DNA of 64,000 bases from Brevibacterium sp. W7.2 (GCF_018137945.1 NZ_CP073089.1:1550001-1614000), one strand, 5' to 3'. Positions 29,224-39,139 are shown, numbered from the stretch's first letter. Numbers and translations are program-made. Notes: generated by a model from the sequence alone, not told the origin.

Positions 29224-29543
29224 ACCGACAAATACGCCCTCTGCTAACGGCGTATTTGTCGGTCGAGGGCGTCGATGGCGTGGCTGCTGTCGGGTGACGG
29301 CGTAATTGCCGGGTCGGGGAGTTGGTGGCGGTTCGGTGCGTCGGTCCGGCCGCCTCGGTGCGAGGTGCGGGCCAGTACTGGGCTTCGACGCGGTGAACCG
29401 ACAAATACGCCCTCTGCTCAGCGCGTATTTGCCGGTTCGGGGCGTCGATGGCGTGGCGGCCGTCGGGTGACGGCGTATTTGTCGGTTCGGGGCGTCGATG
29501 GCGTGGCGGCTGTCGGCTGTCGGGTGGCGGCGTAATTGCCGGT
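29224..29543. repeat. Cluster of seven 15-bp GGCGTATTTGTCGGT motifs
   Basis: In the 590-base gap 29163-29752. Reverse copies at 29224-29238 and 29397-29411; forward copies at 29249-29263, 29299-29313, 29422-29436, 29472-29486 and 29529-29543 (A/T and T/C variants). The first pair forms a perfect 15-bp stem with a 10-base loop; the second pair is nearly perfect. Linkers are also repeated (CGGGGCGTCGATGGCGTGGC). The A/T-rich core stands out from the surrounding GC. No gene is seen here. Confidence 0.85.
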
Positions 29544-29752
29544 CCAGGGCGTCGGTGGGACAGGTGAGCGGTGGGCTCGCGTCGACGTCCTCCACGACCC
29601 TGTATGCGCCGAGGTGGTCCACCGGTGAGCAATCATTCGTTCAGTGATGGTCTAGAGTGGGAGGAAGCGGCAGTGAGGTGTGCATCACAGCGCACGATCG
29701 CCTCACGCTGCGCCACTGACCGTCCCATGTTCCGTCACTGAAGGAGTCATCC

Positions 29753-30496
29753 ATGGCACGCACAGCAATCGTCACCGGCGGCGGACGCGGCATCGGCGCC
29801 GCGATCGCGAAGAAGCTCAGCGCCGACGGACTCAAGGTCGCCGTCCTCGACATGGGGCCGACCGACGAGACCGTCGACGCGATCACCGCAGCCGGGGGCG
29901 AGGCGATCGGACTCGCCGCCGACGTCTCGGACGAAGCGTCCGTGAACTCCGCCGTCGCCGAGGTGGCCGACCGCCTCGGCGCACCCACCGTGCTCATCAA
30001 CAACGCCGGCATCCTCCGCGACAACCTCCTGTTCAAGATGAGCTACGAGGAGTTTCAGAAGGTGCTCTCCGTCCACCTCGGCGGGGCGTTCCTCATGGCC
30101 AAGGCGGTTCAGGAGCACATGGTCGCCGAGAAGTTCGGGCGGATCGTGTCGATGTCGTCGACCTCGGCGCTCGGCAACCGCGGCCAGACGAACTACTCCG
30201 CGGCGAAGGCCGGCATCCAGGGCATGACGAAGACGTGGGCGATCGAGCTCGGGAAGTTCGGCGTCACCGCCAACGCGATCGCGCCCGGCTTCATCGAGAC
30301 CGACATGACGAAGGCCACGGCAGAGCGGGTGGGCGTCGACTTCGCCGACTTCAAGAAGGCGGCGATCAGCCAGATCCCCGTCGGCCGCGCCGGCACCCCC
30401 GACGACATCGCGAACACCGCGTCGTTCCTCGTCTCCGAGGGTGCGGGATTCGTCTCGGGCCAGGTCATCTACGTCGCCGGCGGCCCCCGGAACTGA
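29753..30496 (+). CDS. SDR-family 3-oxoacyl-ACP / acetoacetyl-CoA reductase-like (FabG type)
   Basis: 247 aa. NADP-binding TGGGRGIG (residues 8-15), NNAG (83-86), catalytic Ser136, Tyr148 and Lys152 (YSAAK). Reduces or oxidises a 3-oxoacyl/3-hydroxyacyl thioester. Downstream is an acetyl-CoA acetyltransferase 90 bases away, so it may act as an acetoacetyl-CoA reductase or in beta-oxidation, not core fatty-acid synthesis. ATG with GGAG. A TAGAGT (29652-29657) may be its -10. Confidence 0.83.
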   Translation: MARTAIVTGGGRGIGAAIAKKLSADGLKVAVLDMGPTDETVDAITAAGGEAIGLAADVSDEASVNSAVAEVADRLGAPTVLINNAGILRDNLLFKMSYEEFQKVLSVHLGGAFLMAKAVQEHMVAEKFGRIVSMSSTSALGNRGQTNYSAAKAGIQGMTKTWAIELGKFGVTANAIAPGFIETDMTKATAERVGVDFADFKKAAISQIPVGRAGTPDDIANTASFLVSEGAGFVSGQVIYVAGGPRN

Positions 30497-30586
30497 GCGG
30501 GCACCCGCCACCGCCCGGCAGTCAGAGCACTCGCACAGCAACCGCACCACCCCACCATCCATCGCCACGAGGGAAGCAGGACAGTC

Positions 30587-31786
30587 ATGGTCGACGCCGT
30601 CATCGTCTCCACCGCCAGAACCCCGATCGGACGCGCCTACCGCGGCGCCTTCAACGACACGCAGGCCCAGGAGCTCGCCGGCCACGCGATCGCCCACGCC
30701 GTCGAGCGCGCCGGCGTCGACGGCGCGGAGGTCGACGACGTCATCATGGGCTCGGCCCTCCAGCAGGGCAGCCAGAGCACGAACATCGGACGCCAGGCCG
30801 CCCTGCGCGCGGGCCTGCCCGTCACCGTGGCCGGGATGTCCGTCGACCGCCAGTGCGCCTCCGGGCTCATGGCGATCGCGACCGCGGCCAAGCAGATCAT
30901 CGTCGACGGGCAGTCGATCGCCGTCGGCGGCGGCGTCGAATCGATCTCGCTCGTCCAGAACGAGCACATGAACACCTTCCGGGCGAAGGATCCGTGGCTC
31001 GAGGAGAACGTCCCCGGCATCTACTACCCGATGCTCGCGACCGCGGAGATCGTCGCCGAACGCTACGGGGTCAGCCGTGAGGAGCAGGACGCCTACTCCC
31101 TCGAATCGCAGAAGCGCACCGCCGCTGCGCAGGCCGCCGGGCGCTTCGACGCGGAGATCGTGCCGCTGCCGACGACGAAGGTCGTCGTCGACAAGGCGAC
31201 GGGGGAGACCTCGACCGAGGAGGTCACGCTCACCCAGGACGAGGGCAACCGCCCCGAGACCACCCTCGAAGGGCTCGCCGGACTCAAGCCCGTCCTCGAT
31301 CCGGGAGTTGCCTCGCAGCATCCGAGCGTCACCGCCGGCAACGCCTCCCAGCTCTCCGACGGCGCCTCGGCGGCCGTCCTCATGTCCGACACCGAGGCGT
31401 CCCGGCGCGGACTCAGCCCGCTCGGCATCTACCGGGGCATGGCCGTGGCCGGGGTGGCCCCGGACGAGATGGGCATCGGTCCCGTCTTCGCCGTGCCGAA
31501 GCTCCTCGAGCGTCACGGTCTGACGATCGACGACATCGGCCTCTGGGAGCTCAACGAGGCCTTCGCCGTCCAGGCCCTCTACTGCCGGGACAGGCTCGGC
31601 ATCGACCCGGAGCGCTACAACGTCGACGGCGGCGGCATCTCCGTCGGCCACCCCTACGGGATGACCGGGGCCCGCCTCGTCGGCCATGCCCTCATCGAAG
31701 GCAAGCGCCGCGGCGTCAAGTACGTCGTCGTGACGATGTGCATCGGCGGCGGGCAGGGCGCCGCCGGTCTCTTCGAAGTCGTCTGA
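30587..31786 (+). CDS. Acetyl-CoA C-acyltransferase (thiolase)
   Basis: 399 aa, full length. Nucleophile Cys90 (DRQCASG), NEAFAVQ motif near 320, His355 (VGHPYG) and Cys385 (TMCIGGGQG) complete the thiolase active site. Either condenses two acetyl-CoA or cleaves 3-oxoacyl-CoA; the neighbouring reductase fits both short-chain directions. GAGGGAAGCAGG precedes the ATG. Confidence 0.88.
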   Translation: MVDAVIVSTARTPIGRAYRGAFNDTQAQELAGHAIAHAVERAGVDGAEVDDVIMGSALQQGSQSTNIGRQAALRAGLPVTVAGMSVDRQCASGLMAIATAAKQIIVDGQSIAVGGGVESISLVQNEHMNTFRAKDPWLEENVPGIYYPMLATAEIVAERYGVSREEQDAYSLESQKRTAAAQAAGRFDAEIVPLPTTKVVVDKATGETSTEEVTLTQDEGNRPETTLEGLAGLKPVLDPGVASQHPSVTAGNASQLSDGASAAVLMSDTEASRRGLSPLGIYRGMAVAGVAPDEMGIGPVFAVPKLLERHGLTIDDIGLWELNEAFAVQALYCRDRLGIDPERYNVDGGGISVGHPYGMTGARLVGHALIEGKRRGVKYVVVTMCIGGGQGAAGLFEVV

Positions 31787-31823
31787 GGCCGCCCCGTTCA
31801 TCGCCGCCGCGCCTGCGATTGGA

Positions 31824-31829
31824 TAGACT
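31824..31829 (+). promoter_or_regulatory. Leaderless -10 of the MATE gene
   Basis: TAGACT lies 7 bases before GTG 31837, with no ribosome site between. Same layout as pyrG and other genes in the window. Confidence 0.55.
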
Positions 31830-31836
31830 CGCAGGC

Positions 31837-33153
31837 GTGGCAGCGATCGACAGGGACATACTTCGGCTGGCGCTGCCGGCTCTCGGCGCGCTCATCGCCG
31901 AACCGATCTTCCTGCTCACCGACACGGCCATGGTCGGCCACCTCGGCGCCGATGCCCTCGGGTCGCTCGCGATCGCCTCGACGATCCTCCAGACCGTGCT
32001 CGGACTGATGATCTTCCTCGCCTATGCGACGACTCCGCGGGTCGCCAAGCGGATGGGCGCCGGCGACACCCGCGGTGCCGTCGGCGCCGGCTTCGACGGC
32101 ATCTGGCTCGCCCTCGTCACCTCGGTGCTCCTCCTCGTCGCCGGACTGCCGCTGCTGTCGACCGCGATCGCCGCGTTCGGACCGGGAGCCGCGGTCGCGG
32201 CCGGAGCGCAGACGTATCTGGCGATCTCGTGGTGGGGGCTGCCGTTCATGCTCGTCGTCATCGCCGCGACCGGGCTGCTGCGCGGACTCCAGGACACCCG
32301 CACCCCACTCGTCGTCGCCGCCGTCGGCTGCATTGCGAACATCGGCCTCAACGCCCTCTTCATCTACGGCCTCGGCCTCGGCGTCGCCGGCTCTGCGCTC
32401 GGCACCGTCGTCGCACAGGCGGGCATGTGCGCCGTCTACCTCCTCATCAGCCTGCGCGCGGCCCGCCGCTTCCACGCGAGCTTCCGCCCCCACTGGGCAG
32501 GCGTCCTCTCCTCGGCGAAGACCTCCGGCTGGCTGCTCGTGCGCAACGCGAGCCTGCGCGCCTCCCTCATCGTCCTCGTCGTCCTCGCCACCGCGGCCGG
32601 TACGACGGAGCTCGCGGCGATCCAGGTCGCCCAGAGCCTCTTCTTCGCCCTCGCGCTCGCCCTCGACTCCCTCGCGATCGCCGGGCAGGCCCTCATCGGC
32701 CTCCAACTCGGAGCGCGGAACGTCGACGCCGTCGCCGCGATCAACCGCCGCCTCATCCTCTGGGGCATCGTCTTCGGGATCATCGTCGGGCTCGTCCTCT
32801 TCGCCGGCTCCGGCCTCATCCCGCGCGTCTTCTCCTCCGACCCCGCCGTCATCGCGACGCTGACCGGGCTCCTGCCGATCCTCGCCCTCGGCATGCCGAT
32901 CGCCGGGTACGTCTTCGTCCTCGACGGGGTCCTCATGGGCGCCGAGGACGCCCGCTACCTCGCCCTGGCCCAGCTCCTCGCCGTCATCGGCTACGCCCTC
33001 CTCCTCATCCCCGTCACCGCGCTGTGGCCCGGTGCGCTGGGACTGTGGGCGACCTTCTGCCTCGGCTTCATCGGCCTGCGCGCACTCACCCTGGGCTGGC
33101 GCGTGCGCAACCACACCTGGATCCGCACCGCGGTAGAGAAGGGACTGACATGA
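31837..33153 (+). CDS. MATE family efflux transporter (DinF-like)
   Basis: 438 aa with 12 predicted membrane helices. Opening region IDRDILRLALPALGALIAEP and DTAMVGHLGADALG (about residues 30-43) are typical of the DinF branch. Cation-coupled export of organic molecules; substrate unknown. GTG 31837 chosen because of the -10 placed 7 bases before it. The next gene overlaps its stop (ATGA). Confidence 0.87.
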   Translation: MAAIDRDILRLALPALGALIAEPIFLLTDTAMVGHLGADALGSLAIASTILQTVLGLMIFLAYATTPRVAKRMGAGDTRGAVGAGFDGIWLALVTSVLLLVAGLPLLSTAIAAFGPGAAVAAGAQTYLAISWWGLPFMLVVIAATGLLRGLQDTRTPLVVAAVGCIANIGLNALFIYGLGLGVAGSALGTVVAQAGMCAVYLLISLRAARRFHASFRPHWAGVLSSAKTSGWLLVRNASLRASLIVLVVLATAAGTTELAAIQVAQSLFFALALALDSLAIAGQALIGLQLGARNVDAVAAINRRLILWGIVFGIIVGLVLFAGSGLIPRVFSSDPAVIATLTGLLPILALGMPIAGYVFVLDGVLMGAEDARYLALAQLLAVIGYALLLIPVTALWPGALGLWATFCLGFIGLRALTLGWRVRNHTWIRTAVEKGLT

Positions 33154-33854
33154 GCGAGCACGATCTGGCCACCCGCATCCGGCCCCTGCCGGCCGACACC
33201 CCCGACGAGGTGTTCGTCCCCTTCGTCGACCTCGCCTTCAACTGGTCGATGGACAAGCCGACGATTCCCCGCGCCGACCTCGTCGACCGGCCCGATGCGC
33301 GGGCGTACTTCGCGGACTGGGGGCGCCGAGGCGACCTCGCCGTGGCCTGCTACGACGAAGCCGGGGAGGAGATCGTCGGCCTCGCGTGGCTGCGCTATGC
33401 CGACCCCGCCGCGATCACCGGCGACGAGGAGGAACCCGCTGACGCGACGTTCATCGCCGGGCTCGAACCGCACTCCACCGTCATCGCCTCGACCGTCGTC
33501 GACGAGGAGTCCGCTGACGGGGAGATCGTCGCCGAGGTGGTCGAGGACGAATCCGGGGAGGCTGACTTCGTCGCCGAGGCCGGTGACGAGGCGCCCGCCC
33601 CCTTCGCCGGCTACGGGTGGGTCTCCGCCGACATCCCGGAGCTCGCGATCGCCGTGCTCCCCGCCTACCAGGGGCAGGGGATCGGCGGGGCCCTCCTCGA
33701 CGTCCTCCTCACGCTCGCCCGGCTCTCCGGGGTCCGCGCGGTCAGCCTCGCCGTCGAGGACGGCAACGGGGCCGCCCACCTCTACCGCGGCCGCGGATTC
33801 GAACCCGTCGGCCGCAGCGGCGACTCAGACCTGCTCGTGCGGCAGCTGGGGTAG
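33150..33854 (+). CDS. GNAT N-acetyltransferase with acidic insert
   Basis: 234 aa. The acetyl-CoA loop is AVLPAYQGQGIGGALLD (about residues 167-183), followed by SLAVEDGNGAAHLYRGRGF. About 55 acidic residues (about 92-150) are inserted in the middle of the fold, between two core strands. Substrate unknown. The 3' end overlaps the convergent aminopeptidase gene by 30 bases. Coupled to the MATE gene by ATGA. Confidence 0.8.
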   Translation: MSEHDLATRIRPLPADTPDEVFVPFVDLAFNWSMDKPTIPRADLVDRPDARAYFADWGRRGDLAVACYDEAGEEIVGLAWLRYADPAAITGDEEEPADATFIAGLEPHSTVIASTVVDEESADGEIVAEVVEDESGEADFVAEAGDEAPAPFAGYGWVSADIPELAIAVLPAYQGQGIGGALLDVLLTLARLSGVRAVSLAVEDGNGAAHLYRGRGFEPVGRSGDSDLLVRQLG

Positions 33855-35150
33855 CGGCAGCGGGGGCAGCGCGGTCTCGGTCAGCCAGGGACGGACCACC
33901 TCGGCGATGTCACGACCGGAGGTGCGCGAGACGCTGTCGATGAAGTCCCGCGTCGTGACGTTGCCGTGCCGGTGCCGCGTCGTCCATTCGCGCACGCACG
34001 CGAAGAACACGTCGTCGCCGAGGGTCAGCCGCAGGGCGTGGAGGGTGAGCGCCCCGCGCTTGTAGACGCGATCGTCGAACATGTCGGGGCCGCCGGGATC
34101 GGCGAGGACGATGTCCTGCGGGGAAGCGCTGAGCGCCCGATGCCACGTCCGGGCCCACTCGTCGGCGCTCATCAGCCCCGTCTCCTCCGACCACAGCCAC
34201 TCGGCGTAGCACGCGAAGCCCTCGTTGAGCCAGATGTCGGACCAGCTGCCGGGGGTGAGCGAATTGCCGAACCACTGGTGGGCCATCTCGTGGGCGACGA
34301 GCCGTTCGGCCTCCCATTCGGGGCCGAGGTGATTGGGCCCGAGCACGGACAGCGGCTGCGACTCGAGCGGGATCTCGAGCTCCTCGTTCGTCACGACGAC
34401 GTCGTAGCGGTCGAACGGGTAGGGCCCGAAGCGATCGACGAAGAGGGTCATCATCGCGTGCTGGACGGGCAGGCGCGCGACGGCGGTGTGCCAGGCCTCA
34501 CCGGCGAAGACCGTCAGCGGAACGGGACTCGGGGCGACCCCTGGCGGGGCGGGCAGCTCGGCGCTGCGGTACCGGCCGATCTGCACGGTCGCCAGGTAGG
34601 TCGCCAGCGGCGTCGTCGACTGGAACGTCCACGCCGTGCGCCCGGCCTTGCGGACCTTCTCGACGAGGTCGCCGTTGGACACGACGGTGTACTCGGACTC
34701 CGTGAGCACCCTGATCCGGAACTTCGCCTTGTTCGAGGGATGGTCGTTGCAGGGGAACCACGTCGAGGCGCCGACGGGCTGACCGGCGACGAGGACGCCG
34801 TCCTCGAGCTCCTCCCAGCCGATGTCGCCCCACGTGCCGATCGCCGGCTGCGGGTTGCCCTCGTAGGCGATGTCGATGCGCACCGGCTGGTTCTTCCCCA
34901 GCGCCTCGGTGCTCAGCCGCAGCTTCTTCCCGCGCAGCGAGTAGCGGACCTTGCGGCCGTTGACGCTCGCCTTCGTCACACGCATCCCCGTGAGGTCGAG
35001 GACGATCGTCGACGTCTCCGTGAGCACCCGGCCGGTCAGCCGCGCCTTCCCGGCCAGCCGGTTGGGCCCGATCCGGTAGTCGAGGTCGATGTCGTAGTGG
35101 TCGATGAGCAGATCCGCACTGCCGACGCCCGGCGTATAGGGATCAAGCAT
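33825..35150 (-). CDS. M1 family metallopeptidase (aminopeptidase N-like)
   Basis: 441 aa from ATG 35150. Zinc site HEMAH at residues 287-291 with the third ligand Glu310 in WLNEGF, as in M1 aminopeptidases, but without the large C-terminal helical domain of PepN. No signal peptide, so likely cytoplasmic. The ATG overlaps the end of the upstream synthetase gene by 8 bases; an earlier in-frame ATG at 35195 would overlap it more. Co-transcription with the Pls-like gene raises the idea that it trims or degrades the peptide product (inference). Confidence 0.85.
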   Translation of the reverse strand: MLDPYTPGVGSADLLIDHYDIDLDYRIGPNRLAGKARLTGRVLTETSTIVLDLTGMRVTKASVNGRKVRYSLRGKKLRLSTEALGKNQPVRIDIAYEGNPQPAIGTWGDIGWEELEDGVLVAGQPVGASTWFPCNDHPSNKAKFRIRVLTESEYTVVSNGDLVEKVRKAGRTAWTFQSTTPLATYLATVQIGRYRSAELPAPPGVAPSPVPLTVFAGEAWHTAVARLPVQHAMMTLFVDRFGPYPFDRYDVVVTNEELEIPLESQPLSVLGPNHLGPEWEAERLVAHEMAHQWFGNSLTPGSWSDIWLNEGFACYAEWLWSEETGLMSADEWARTWHRALSASPQDIVLADPGGPDMFDDRVYKRGALTLHALRLTLGDDVFFACVREWTTRHRHGNVTTRDFIDSVSRTSGRDIAEVVRPWLTETALPPLPLPQLPHEQV

Positions 35151-38100
35151 CGACGGGGTGCTCGACCGGGGCGCGCTCAGGGAGTTCAGGTGCATCCACC
35201 CAGGGTATGACAGGATTGCCGCTGAAGTACGCATGGGGCGGCACGAACTCGCCGCGCATGACGAGCGAGGTCGCCCCCACCGTCGCGTTCTCCCCGAGGG
35301 TCGCCGCGGGCAGGATGACGCTGTTGGGTCCGAGCGTCGCCCCGGCCTCGAGGGTGACCTCGTCGAGGCTCATCACCCGGTCGTGGAAGAGGTGGGTCTG
35401 GACGACGCAGCCGCGGTTGACCGTCGAATTGTCGTCGAGGCGCACGAGGTCGGCCTCGGGCAGCCAGTAGGACTCGCACCACACGCCGTGCCCGATCCAC
35501 GCCCCCATCGCGCGCAGGTACCACACGATCGCCGGGGTGCCCACGGCGTTGCGGGTGAACCAGGGGGCGGCGACGAGTTCGACGAAGCAGTCGGCGACCT
35601 CTCCGCGCCAGATGAACGACGACCACAGCGGGTGGTCCCCGGGGCTGATGCGGCCGACGAAGACCCATTTCGCGATGACCGCCAGGCCCGCGGCGACGGC
35701 GCCGGCGACCATCATGACGACCCCGGACGTGAGCAGGGCGAGCCCGACGGAGGCGAGGAAGCCGCCGGCCGGGGAGGCCGGTCCGCCGGGGACGCCGAGG
35801 AGGGCGATGATCGTGAGGATGACCGCGGCGACGAGCGCGCCGCCGACCATCACCGAGGTGATCCGCAGCGTCTCGAAGATGCCGCGGGCGATCTTCACGC
35901 CGAGCTTCGGGGCGTAGGTGAGCGACTCGTCGGCGTCGACGGCGGCCCGGCGCAGCTGCACCGGGGGAGACCCGAGCCACGAGGAGCCCTTCTTCGCCTT
36001 CGCCGGGGCCGCCGAGAGCACGGCGACGAGCGCATTCTTCGGCACCCGCCTGCCCGGTGAGGCGATGCCCGAGTTGCCGAGGAACGCCCGCTTGCCGACC
36101 TTCGCCCGGCCCGCGCGCATCCACCCGTGGCCGAGTTCGTAGCTCGCGACCATCGTGTCATCGGCGAGGAACGCGCCGGCGGCGATCGTCGTCATCTTCG
36201 GAACGAAGACGACGGTGGAGATCTCCGTGCCGGGACCGACCTTGGCCCCGAGCGCCCGCAGCCACCACGGGGTGAGCATCGAGGCGTAGAGGGGGAAGAG
36301 GAGATCGCGGGCGAGGTCGAGGAGCCGCTCGGTCGCCCACACCCGGTAGCCGCGGGCCGACCGGACGGGGAACTCGCCCTCCTCCATGCCGATGGCGAGC
36401 ACGCGCACGGAGATGAGGATGAACAGGGCGGTGCAGACGAACCACACGCACGCCAGCAGCGGTGACCACGCGAGGACGAGCCACGGGTTCTCGACGACGG
36501 CGATCCCGGAGACGGCGACCATGAGAAGGAGCCCGGGCACCGCGGCGAGGTAGGGCAGGGCGGCGTTGAACTGGGAGCCGGCGGCGTAGAAGAGGAACGG
36601 CAGGCGACGGCGCTGCGGCGGGGCAGGCCACGTCTTCTTCGCCTTGCCGATGCGCACGGCCGGGGAGCCCGAGTAGATCTGGTTGCGGCGCACCTTGCCC
36701 GTCACCGCGGACCCAGCCTCGACGAGCGCCCCGGCGCCGATCTGCGTGCCGGGCATGAGCGTCGACCGAGCACCGACAGTTGCATTCTCCCCGACGACGA
36801 TCGTGCCGATGCGCAGGAGGTCACCGTCGACCCACCAGCCCTTGAGGTCGACCTCGGGTTCGATCGCCGCACCCCCTTCGAGGGTGAGGAACCCGGTGAC
36901 CGGCGGGGCGGAGTGGAGGTCGGCGTCGGGTCCGATGCGGTTGCCGAGCAGCTTCGCATACCACCCCACCCAGGGGGCGCTGGCGACGGAGACGGCCGCG
37001 GCGAGGTCGGCGATGTGCTCGGCGAGCCACAGCCGCTTGTGCACCCAGCCCGACCGCGGATAGACGCCCGGTTTCAGCCCGGCGAGGAGCAGCCTGGCGG
37101 CACCGGCGGAGATGAGCATCCGCCCCCACGCGGTGACGAAGACGAGGAAGAGCGTGATGACGACCGGCCACGGCGTCAGCGGCACGTCGGCCCCGAGGAG
37201 GTTCGCGAGGTTGGCGAGGACCATGGCGATGACGACCCACCGCACCCCGCCGAGGATGTGGACGGGGATCGCGAGCAGCGTCTGGAATGCCTGCATGCCC
37301 TTCGACGTCCGCCCGATCTCCCGGATCGGTCCGGGGGCGGCGGCCCCGTCATCGCCGAGGCAGAGGGTGGCCAGCGCACCGAAGCGCGGGTGGGCGTAGA
37401 TGTCGCCGACGGTGACGCTCGGGTGCTGGCCGCGCAGCCGGGAGACGAGCTGGGCGGCGGCGAGGCTGCCGCCGCCGACGGTGAAGAAGTCCGTGTCCGC
37501 ACCCGGGCGGGACCCGAGGACCGCCGTCCACTGGTCGGCGATCCATTCGGTGGCGGGGTCGAACACCTCGGTGCTGTCCGCGGTCTCCGCTTCCCCGCCC
37601 ATCGGCCACGGCAGGGCGGCGCGGTCGACCTTGCCCGAGGTCTTCGTCGGCAGCTCGTCGATGAGGGCGAGGCAGGGGACGAGAGCGGCCGGCAGTTCGA
37701 CGCGCAGAGCCTCCTCCCATGCCGGGATCCGATCCTGCGCGTCGGGGGCGGCGCTCGCGAGGTAGCCGACGAGGATGTCCGTGCCGGCCGGGGTCGTCTT
37801 CACCGCGGCCGCCGCGCCCTCGACGCCGGCCAGCGCCTGGAGGGCGGCGTCGATCTCACCGAGTTCGATGCGGCGACCGCCGAGTTTGATCTGCTCGTCG
37901 GCGCGGCCGACGAAGATGAGGCCGGCGGGATCGTTGACGACGAGGTCGCCGGACCGGTAGGCCCGCTCCCAGCCGAGGCTCGGCATGGGCGCGTACTTCT
38001 CCGCGTCCTTGGCCGGATCGAGGTAGCGGGCCAGGCCGACGCCGCCGATGATGAGCTCGCCGGTCTCACCCTCGGCCACGGGGGTGCCGGCGGCGTCGAC

Positions 38101-39078
38101 GACGGCGAGCGACCAGCCGTCGAGCGGCAGGCCGATGCGGATCGGCTCGGTCCCGTCGAGGAGGGCGGCGCAGGCGACGACGGTCGCCTCGGTGGGGCCG
38201 TACGTGTTCCACACCTCGCGGCCCTCGTCGCTGAGGCGGCGGGCGAGTTCGGGGGGACAGGCCTCGCCGCCGAAGATGAGGAGGCGCACGGCGTCGAGGC
38301 TTTCGGCCGGCCACAGGGCGGCCAAGGTGGGCACCGTCGAGACGACGGTGATGCCGCGCGAGGACAGCCACGGCCCGAGGTCCATGCCGGACTTGACGAG
38401 CGCGCGCGGGGCGGGGACGAGGCAGGCGCCGTGCCGCCACGCCAGCCACATCTCCTCACAGCTGGCATCGAAGGCGACGGAGAGGCCGGCGAGCACGCGG
38501 TCGCCGGGACCGAGCGGCTCCTCGGTGAGGAAGAGGGCCGCCTCGGCGTCGACGAACGCGGCAGCCGAGCGGTGGGAGACGGCCACGCCCTTCGGGGTGC
38601 CTGTCGACCCGGAGGTGAAGATCACCCAGCAGTCGTCGTCGGGGGTCGGCCCGCGCATCTCGGAGCGCTCGAGCGGCCCCCGCGCGGTGCGGGCCTCGAT
38701 CGCCCGGCCCTCGGTGATCACTCCGGTCACGGCCGCCTCGGCGAACACGGTGCGGGCCCGCTCATCGGGATCGTCGACGTCGACGGGGACGTAGGCGGCA
38801 CCGAGCATCATCGTCGCGAGGATCGCGACGTAGAGATCGACGGAGCCCGACGGCACGCGCACCCCGACCTTGTCACCGGGACCGATGCCCGCCTCGGCGA
38901 GGCTGAGGGCGAGGTCGCGAATGTCGGTGATGAGCTCGGAGTAGCTGAGCACGGTCCTGCCGTCGTCGATCGCGGGCTGGTCGCCGTGGGCGCCCGCGGT
39001 CTCCAGGAGCACATCGATGAGGGTGCGATCCTCGCGGGGGCGGGGCTGGGCAGGGAATTGCGCGGCGTGTTCTGTCAC
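35143..39078 (-). CDS. Pls/PosA-type membrane non-ribosomal peptide synthetase
   Basis: 1,311 aa from GTG 39078. Adenylation domain (about 20-490) with FTSGSTGTPKG (154-164), FDAS (203-206), NTYGPTEAT (291-299), YRSGDL, GRADEQIKLGG and KTSGKVDR. Carrier domain with GGGSL (Ser538). Then membrane segments and tandem hexapeptide-repeat-like domains, as in epsilon-poly-lysine synthetase, which has no condensation or thioesterase domain. By-eye pocket residues read D-A-E-S-I-G-T-V-V-K, close to the lysine code DAESIGSVCK. Product predicted: a short basic homopolymer. GGAAG precedes the GTG; an in-frame upstream extension to 39477 looks non-coding. Confidence 0.87.
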   Translation of the reverse strand: MTEHAAQFPAQPRPREDRTLIDVLLETAGAHGDQPAIDDGRTVLSYSELITDIRDLALSLAEAGIGPGDKVGVRVPSGSVDLYVAILATMMLGAAYVPVDVDDPDERARTVFAEAAVTGVITEGRAIEARTARGPLERSEMRGPTPDDDCWVIFTSGSTGTPKGVAVSHRSAAAFVDAEAALFLTEEPLGPGDRVLAGLSVAFDASCEEMWLAWRHGACLVPAPRALVKSGMDLGPWLSSRGITVVSTVPTLAALWPAESLDAVRLLIFGGEACPPELARRLSDEGREVWNTYGPTEATVVACAALLDGTEPIRIGLPLDGWSLAVVDAAGTPVAEGETGELIIGGVGLARYLDPAKDAEKYAPMPSLGWERAYRSGDLVVNDPAGLIFVGRADEQIKLGGRRIELGEIDAALQALAGVEGAAAAVKTTPAGTDILVGYLASAAPDAQDRIPAWEEALRVELPAALVPCLALIDELPTKTSGKVDRAALPWPMGGEAETADSTEVFDPATEWIADQWTAVLGSRPGADTDFFTVGGGSLAAAQLVSRLRGQHPSVTVGDIYAHPRFGALATLCLGDDGAAAPGPIREIGRTSKGMQAFQTLLAIPVHILGGVRWVVIAMVLANLANLLGADVPLTPWPVVITLFLVFVTAWGRMLISAGAARLLLAGLKPGVYPRSGWVHKRLWLAEHIADLAAAVSVASAPWVGWYAKLLGNRIGPDADLHSAPPVTGFLTLEGGAAIEPEVDLKGWWVDGDLLRIGTIVVGENATVGARSTLMPGTQIGAGALVEAGSAVTGKVRRNQIYSGSPAVRIGKAKKTWPAPPQRRRLPFLFYAAGSQFNAALPYLAAVPGLLLMVAVSGIAVVENPWLVLAWSPLLACVWFVCTALFILISVRVLAIGMEEGEFPVRSARGYRVWATERLLDLARDLLFPLYASMLTPWWLRALGAKVGPGTEISTVVFVPKMTTIAAGAFLADDTMVASYELGHGWMRAGRAKVGKRAFLGNSGIASPGRRVPKNALVAVLSAAPAKAKKGSSWLGSPPVQLRRAAVDADESLTYAPKLGVKIARGIFETLRITSVMVGGALVAAVILTIIALLGVPGGPASPAGGFLASVGLALLTSGVVMMVAGAVAAGLAVIAKWVFVGRISPGDHPLWSSFIWRGEVADCFVELVAAPWFTRNAVGTPAIVWYLRAMGAWIGHGVWCESYWLPEADLVRLDDNSTVNRGCVVQTHLFHDRVMSLDEVTLEAGATLGPNSVILPAATLGENATVGATSLVMRGEFVPPHAYFSGNPVIPWVDAPELPERAPVEHPVDA

Positions 39079-39139
39079 AGTACTTCCGGATCGAGCTGCC
39101 AGGTCGACGCCGTGAGCGCCGACTGAGTATTCGCTGATG

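Noticed and set aside
29224..29543. CRISPR array
   Set aside because: Motifs are only 15 bases, point both ways, and spacings are irregular with repeated, not unique, linkers.
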